NCBI RefSeq assembly: GCF_029227915.1
Contig: NC_079885.1
Coordinates: forward strand, 24,989,001 to 25,053,000
DNA from: Hydractinia symbiolongicarpus
Lineage: Eukaryota; Cnidaria; Hydrozoa; Anthoathecata; Hydractiniidae
Direction of reading: 5' to 3'
DNA length: 64,000 nucleotides
A program made the translations under genes and the position numbers. This document shows, one piece after another, positions 59,043 through 64,000 of this stretch. The first letter of the stretch is position 1. Every line of letters starts with the position of its first letter. A model generated the notes under the pieces. The model ran no database searches, was not told the DNA's origin, and saw only the letters and a program-made list of their open reading frames with translations.

Positions 59043-60109
59043 TTGAAGGTGTAACGATAAACATAAGTTAGTTAAAAAATTTTAAGACGGGGGACTAAAT
59101 CAATAAACGTGACTAGTAAATCGTTTCACCACAATGGCATCTATAAGAATATCTAAAATTAACCTAACAGCTTCTGAAAGAAAATCATATGCAAGGTGAT
59201 AATATATTTTGTTAATTATTTTGCCTAAAAGAAATAATAATCCGAAATCTCTGAAATCCCGATAAAGGTGTGTAACAAATGCGTGTAAACTTCAAAGCGT
59301 GTACTTAGTTTAAAAGTAACATGTTTTAGTCCGATGCGTTCCGGATCAGTTGAAACGTCCTGAACATCATCTCAGTTATTTGCAGAAGACTTTTTCTGCA
59401 GTGTTTGTATGCTTTTGTATACTAAATATAATACTTCAATAATTTATGTGTGTACAAATCTTCGCGCACTGGCGCGCATACAAAACGTATAATACATAAA
59501 TTGCACGACAACCGTTTCACTTCAATGTTAGGGTGTGCAAAATAGACATTTTTAAGTCATTCTAACCGTAGAAAGACATGGAGAACAAGGAACTCGTCGG
59601 TTATAGCGCTTTTTAACAAACAGTTAATTTTGCGCTCACGCATACAATTTCTGATCAATAGCTGCCACATGCACAAGTCATCAAACATGTATATAGGATA
59701 GAATGGCATGGTCAGAATCAATTAGGCACAATGCATACTTATTACCATAATATTACTCAAATAAATGGTGCCCAGAGAAGTTAACAATGTAATGAGGATA
59801 TACCATGCCACCAAATCCATTTATTCAGAACATTACAAACACATCCAACAAACTCATCAAAAACAAGCAACCTTTATAATCTAATCAATATCAAAACCAT
59901 GCCGCACAGTTAAATCAACAAAAAACGTCACTAAAGTCATATCCAATATCACTACAAACAGCAGCTGTTGCGAATCCTTTTGCTCAACTAACTGCTCTGA
60001 TGAGAACTTGAACGACTTCCTCTTAACTCAGGTCACTTTTAACCGTTATATTTAGAAAATTCTAAGTGTCTCCCTCTAGATTTATAATATCCGTTGTTTA
60101 TGTGTTTAA

Positions 60110-60850
60110 CCCTATTCGGTCCGGGGGGGCGGAATCCGCCCCCCCCTGACGGTTTTTTTTTAATAACTCCTGATTGCTTTGTTATATGGCTATGATACTT
60201 ACTGAGTTTTAACATTTATCTATTAGACACCTGCATGTAAATTTTTTAGATCCCATACCTTTCAGAGGCTTTGATATTGGCCATTACTCGAAACTACCCC
60301 TAAAAATCTCTATGAAATCCTTGTAATGGAGAAAATATAATAACTCCTGTTAGGATTATCCTTAGAACTTGAAACTTGCAACACAACTTTGTTTCATTAA
60401 GAAGAATCATTTTGAATAATTTGAACACGTGACTAATCCGATTTCCCGATTTTGTCGGATTTTACCCGAAAATCGGAAAAAAACGGATTTACGGGCAATT
60501 TTTGGCAATTTTTTATCCGATCCATGTAAAAACCGTAAGATATGTTAAATAACTTTTATTTAGCTTTCAGAAACTTCAAACAGAATGTAAAAATTCGCTC
60601 TAGAACAAAAGTAATTATATTTTAAGCAGATAGTGGCATTTTTAAAAATTTTTAAGCTTTTGATGACGTCACAGAAAATGTGCTGACGCAAGCAATTTTG
60701 TTTTGGCGCCATTTTGTTCCTTTTATGACGTACTATTAGTGTGCCAAGTTTGATTCAATTTGAACAATCCTATAAAAAGTTATTGAGGGGGGGCGGAATC
60801 CGCCCCCCCCCCGGTCATAGTATGTTCGAAAAACCCCGGACCGAATAGGG
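60110..60850 (-). mobile_element. TTAA-flanked MITE, copy 3 (inverted)
   Basis: Reverse orientation relative to copies 1 and 2, with exact CCCTATTCGGTCC ends, TTAA on both sides (60106-60109 and 60851-60854) and GC-rich palindromic blocks at both ends. High similarity to copies 1 and 2 suggests recent spread. Confidence 0.9.
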
Positions 60851-60854
60851 TTAA

Positions 60855-63240
60855 AGTAGTTTCTCGCTACTTCAAATGGGTAGATTATTCTGCATTCTAG
60901 AGCAAAATTAAATAGTATCTAAACAAGTCGCTCGTACATGTTGAATGCTAGCACCTAGTTAATCATTCTTGTTTGACGAACGTTTCCGGGTTAAAAGTTG
61001 TGCGATCGAGTCCATTTATCGCATTACCAAGTGATTTTATAGGTAGGGGAAGAGGGGAGGGTTTAAAGTGCCTATAGTTCATGACTTCTGACATGATGAT
61101 TGTTAATTTGTTTGTAGGCTAGATCATATGTTACTTTCTCTTTTATATAATTAGCTTGTTGCAGTTTGAAATCAACATTAAAACTCTACTACTTCTTTCT
61201 TAAATCAGTAACTATCAATGTGCCGGCCATGGCATAGGTTGAATTTTAACGTTTTACAGATGTCCGCATATGTACGTTGTATTTTTTACTTAGTGGTGTT
61301 GGTATCCTTCTGTTGTATTTTGTAATAATATAATAAAAAGTGCAATATTGTTTATTGTTTATTGGATGTAGACAGAGGCGTTAGTGTCCTTTTATTGTAG
61401 TTTGTAATAGTCTAATAGAAAGTTTTGACTAGGCTTGTGCTACATAGTGAAAAAGAACGAGATCGATGTTTAAAAATAGCGAACTATCAAATTAGCTAAT
61501 TGTAATTGTATTACATTGTGAAGCCGTGTGCAAGGTTAATTCGTTTAGTCGCTCACTAAAAGATTTAACTGTCTAGATATTGGTGTCTCAAGTCTGTTTT
61601 TGTTTTTAAAAAGGGGTAGTTACTGTGCAGGAAACTTTTGTCTGCTTTAGAAAATTCCCATTGTATTATACAGTCTGCTGCATAGCCTTGCCGCGAATTA
61701 AAAGGTATTAGTTTATTTACAGCTTATATTCCAACAGATGTGAATGACAACCGCTCAGGCGCTATTTTTTCCTTCATAATGCGTACAGAAGAGTTTTGCG
61801 CCGTTCTCATACCATAATTAGTCGCCTGATTATACAAATGTTGATTAAATTAGGACATATAATTTGGTTTCTGTTCGTACTTTTACTTTGTCTCATAGTC
61901 AGTTCGAAAAAAATACGATTATAAGACTTCATCATAACAGAATTTTTTGCACTTACGTACAGCGCAACTTGCAGAACTAATTTTTTTTAATACTGACCCT
62001 CAGTCAATAACTGGTATAAGCCCTTCCAAAATGCACGTTCTTCAAATTAAGCGAATAATTTCAACCATTTCGGTCTATATGCTCACCACCACAAACATAA
62101 CCATGTACCGATCCTCTGATGCAAACACGCTACCAAGTGTGCATAGTAAAAAGTAATAGAACGAATCCGACTGTTTCAATGTAAACAATTATCATGATAG
62201 ACCAAACCATGTACCGACCGTCTCTTCAGGCGTACAAAATCTTATAACTTTAAGTTTGCACGTTTTTACGGTTTAAATCGTTCTGGGGCTTCCCAGAAGA
62301 ACGGTTATATGACCTACTTATATTTTCAAGGAAATTTACTACGTTTTTACTACTAGTGAATTTCCTTGAAAATATATTATTAGGGCGTGCTATATTACAC
62401 AGATATCTCATATCGATCTACAGGTTTATCCAATCGATGTTAATATTGTCTTACCGCGCATGTGCTTTCACAAATAAGAAATATGTTTTTAGAATAAATT
62501 GAAATACGTTAGAATACATTTAACTAATCCGGTACAATAATTCACACAGATTGGTCCAGGATATTTTAAACATATAACCAGGCGTGGAGGGGGTGATTCT
62601 GCATTCTCCAAAAGATCTTTTTTTCTGCCCGGTGATCAAAAAAATTAAAATTTATCCACAATATCGCTATATTATTTGAGGTTAACATTACGAAAAAAAT
62701 TGGAAAATCAAAGGGCTGCGGAGCGGGAAGAGGTACCCTATGTTCGCAAGCAAAAATTTTTACGGCAAAATTACCCCAGGCGACTTTGACCCCCAGGGCT
62801 CTTTCTTTTTACAATAGGAGTCAAGGTGCTCAGCAAGTGCAACTCACTTGAACTGAACTTAGACTGAATTATTTAGCCACAAATCGTTTATTAAAAGTTT
62901 TGCAGAGTAAGCATTCTAGTACCCAGAGGTGTTTGCGGTAAATATTGAAAAACATCAAGAACGGTGTACACACATTTAAAAGTTGCAAACTAACGGATAA
63001 CATCGTGTTCAGTTTAATTTCTTTTTTGTGTTTCATTATATAACACCAACAACATTAAACTATCCCGCGTGCGTAAACTTTCGACAGTTATCAACCAATA
63101 CAGTAAAAAGGCATTCGATTATTTTGTTTGCTAAACTAAGTTAAATTACAAGACAAAGAAAGAGTATAAGAAAAGAGAGTTTTAAATATTCCTTAACTGG
63201 AAAAATAAAATAAATTTTAGCTAGGTGACAAATACTATAT
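60855..63240. other. no supportable gene
   Basis: Short frames only; a 69-codon frame at 61947-62156 has no motif. One hairpin (62319-62376) is listed separately. Confidence 0.5.
62319..62376. repeat. 18-bp perfect inverted repeat, 22-base loop
   Basis: TATATTTTCAAGGAAATT and its exact complement flank a 22-base spacer. It may be the core of a small MITE or a stable hairpin in a transcript. No surrounding element was recognised. Confidence 0.75.
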
Positions 63241-63370
63241 GCCGACATTTTTTTTCAACCTTGTTTTTTGCCGACTTTTTCCTCCTTGGTGCTAATTTTT
63301 ATCAATTTTATGATATTTTTCCGACTTTTTATTTTTGCCGACTAACTTTTTTGCCGACTTTTTTTTGACC
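63241..63370 (+). repeat. TTTTTGCCGACTTTTT irregular repeat
   Basis: The word TGCCGACNTTTTT recurs about five times at irregular spacing. It resembles the CGCC/TTGCCGAC-rich stretches near 16.1 and 17.3-17.6 kb. Confidence 0.7.
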
Positions 63371-64000
63371 GATAAGGTATCTTTACCAGCAAGCATATTT
63401 GAAGTTCTTTACAATATTTGTTAAATAATATTTCTATACTAAAACTATCTATACTATCGCCCTCGTTTTGTAGGTACTGGTTAAATAATCTATAATTTAA
63501 AAGACATGGTTTTATTTTAGTGTAAAGAGAACTAAAAGCAGGTTCGGAAGTTTGTTGTGATTTTTTCCCCAAAGTTGGAGAACCGTACTGGTACAATGAC
63601 GCTAGTAGTCTCTTCGTGATTTCTTCGTTTATAATGAGTGATGGATCGATTTGCATACCAATAGATTTATATGATTGTACACAGTTTAGTTTCAGTGGCA
63701 GTACCAAGGAGCATGCTCTCTGTTTTATTGATCTTCAAACTCAAGAAGAGATTGTCCTGCGCTTACCATCTGTGTACTGCGGCGATGTCTTCACGTAGTT
63801 TCTTTTTTATAAATTCAGTGTGTTTCCCATATACATATATAACATTATCGTCTGTCTATGTAATGATTTTATAATGACGCAAACCCCAATGAATGTCATC
63901 CAACAGCAGTATGAATAATATTGGACGGAGAATTGATCGTTGTGGTGTTCAAATTTTTTTGAAAATATTCCACTGTAATTTACTAGTTAACGTCCGCCAA
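63342..64000 (-). pseudogene. non-LTR retrotransposon reverse transcriptase, decayed, cut by the window edge
   Basis: Reading from the right edge on the minus strand, pieces of a reverse transcriptase appear. A block like 'QRSILRPILFILLLDDIH' corresponds to the usual 'GxPQGSxLGPLLF' motif. DDNVIYVYGK corresponds to the YADD active-site strand, with Tyr-Ala lost. EDIAAVHRW and LKINKTESMLLG follow, as in LINE (CR1/Jockey-like) elements. The pieces are in different frames and broken by stops. The last part (63707-63342) is an open 121-codon frame. The enzyme would have copied LINE RNA at the target site; this copy is dead. Confidence 0.6.

Overview
The window is AT-rich eukaryotic DNA with introns (GT/AG sites), polyadenylation signals and many transposons. 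A cnidarian, probably a hydrozoan, fits best. This is an inference from the low GC, the EnSpm-type transposase, the DUF4806 gene, the sigma-class glutathione S-transferase (GST) and the mobile elements. No species can be named from sequence alone.

Left third (2.9-19.2 kb). The main object is a probable 13.1-kb EnSpm/CACTA-like DNA transposon (5930-19059). It is bounded by inverted 12-bp ends CCCAGTGGGCAC and by long subterminal arrays of CAACGTTGA/ACGTC motifs. It carries three minus-strand genes: a 627-aa transposase, an eight-exon DUF4806-domain gene (326 aa), and a two-exon protein kinase with a basic coiled N-terminus (350 aa). It also holds a 162-bp tandem array, a 129-bp tandem array and a nested MITE. 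It sits inside a BTB/POZ-domain gene or pseudogene. A second element (3249-5889, TIR CAGGnGCGGATC, 5-bp duplication ACTAG) interrupts the same gene. Removing both elements with one copy of each target duplication brings the BTB pieces back into one frame, with one TAA.

Middle (19-31 kb). This part holds a second CAGRnGCGGATY element, copies of other repeats, a probable 3'-terminal exon of an unknown minus-strand gene near 25.8-26.0 kb, and one clear host gene: a four-exon sigma-class GST (29070-30766, 209 aa).

Right half (31-64 kb). An old inverted duplication (33.7-36.2 kb against 40.8-41.9 kb) flanks a unique 4.6-kb core. The core has a TATA promoter, an ATG-splice exon and a glutamine-repeat region whose in-frame stops replace Gln codons. 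Three copies of a TTAA-flanked MITE with GC-rich ends (34.7, 46.9 and 60.1 kb), a 1.5-kb TIR element (42.4-43.9 kb), a 52-bp minisatellite (49.8-50.2 kb) and a decayed LINE reverse transcriptase at the right edge make up most of the rest. From 50.2 to 60.1 kb I found no supportable gene.

Splice sites were placed by eye using frame and motif continuity. Coordinates of exon ends and repeat edges may be off by a base or two.
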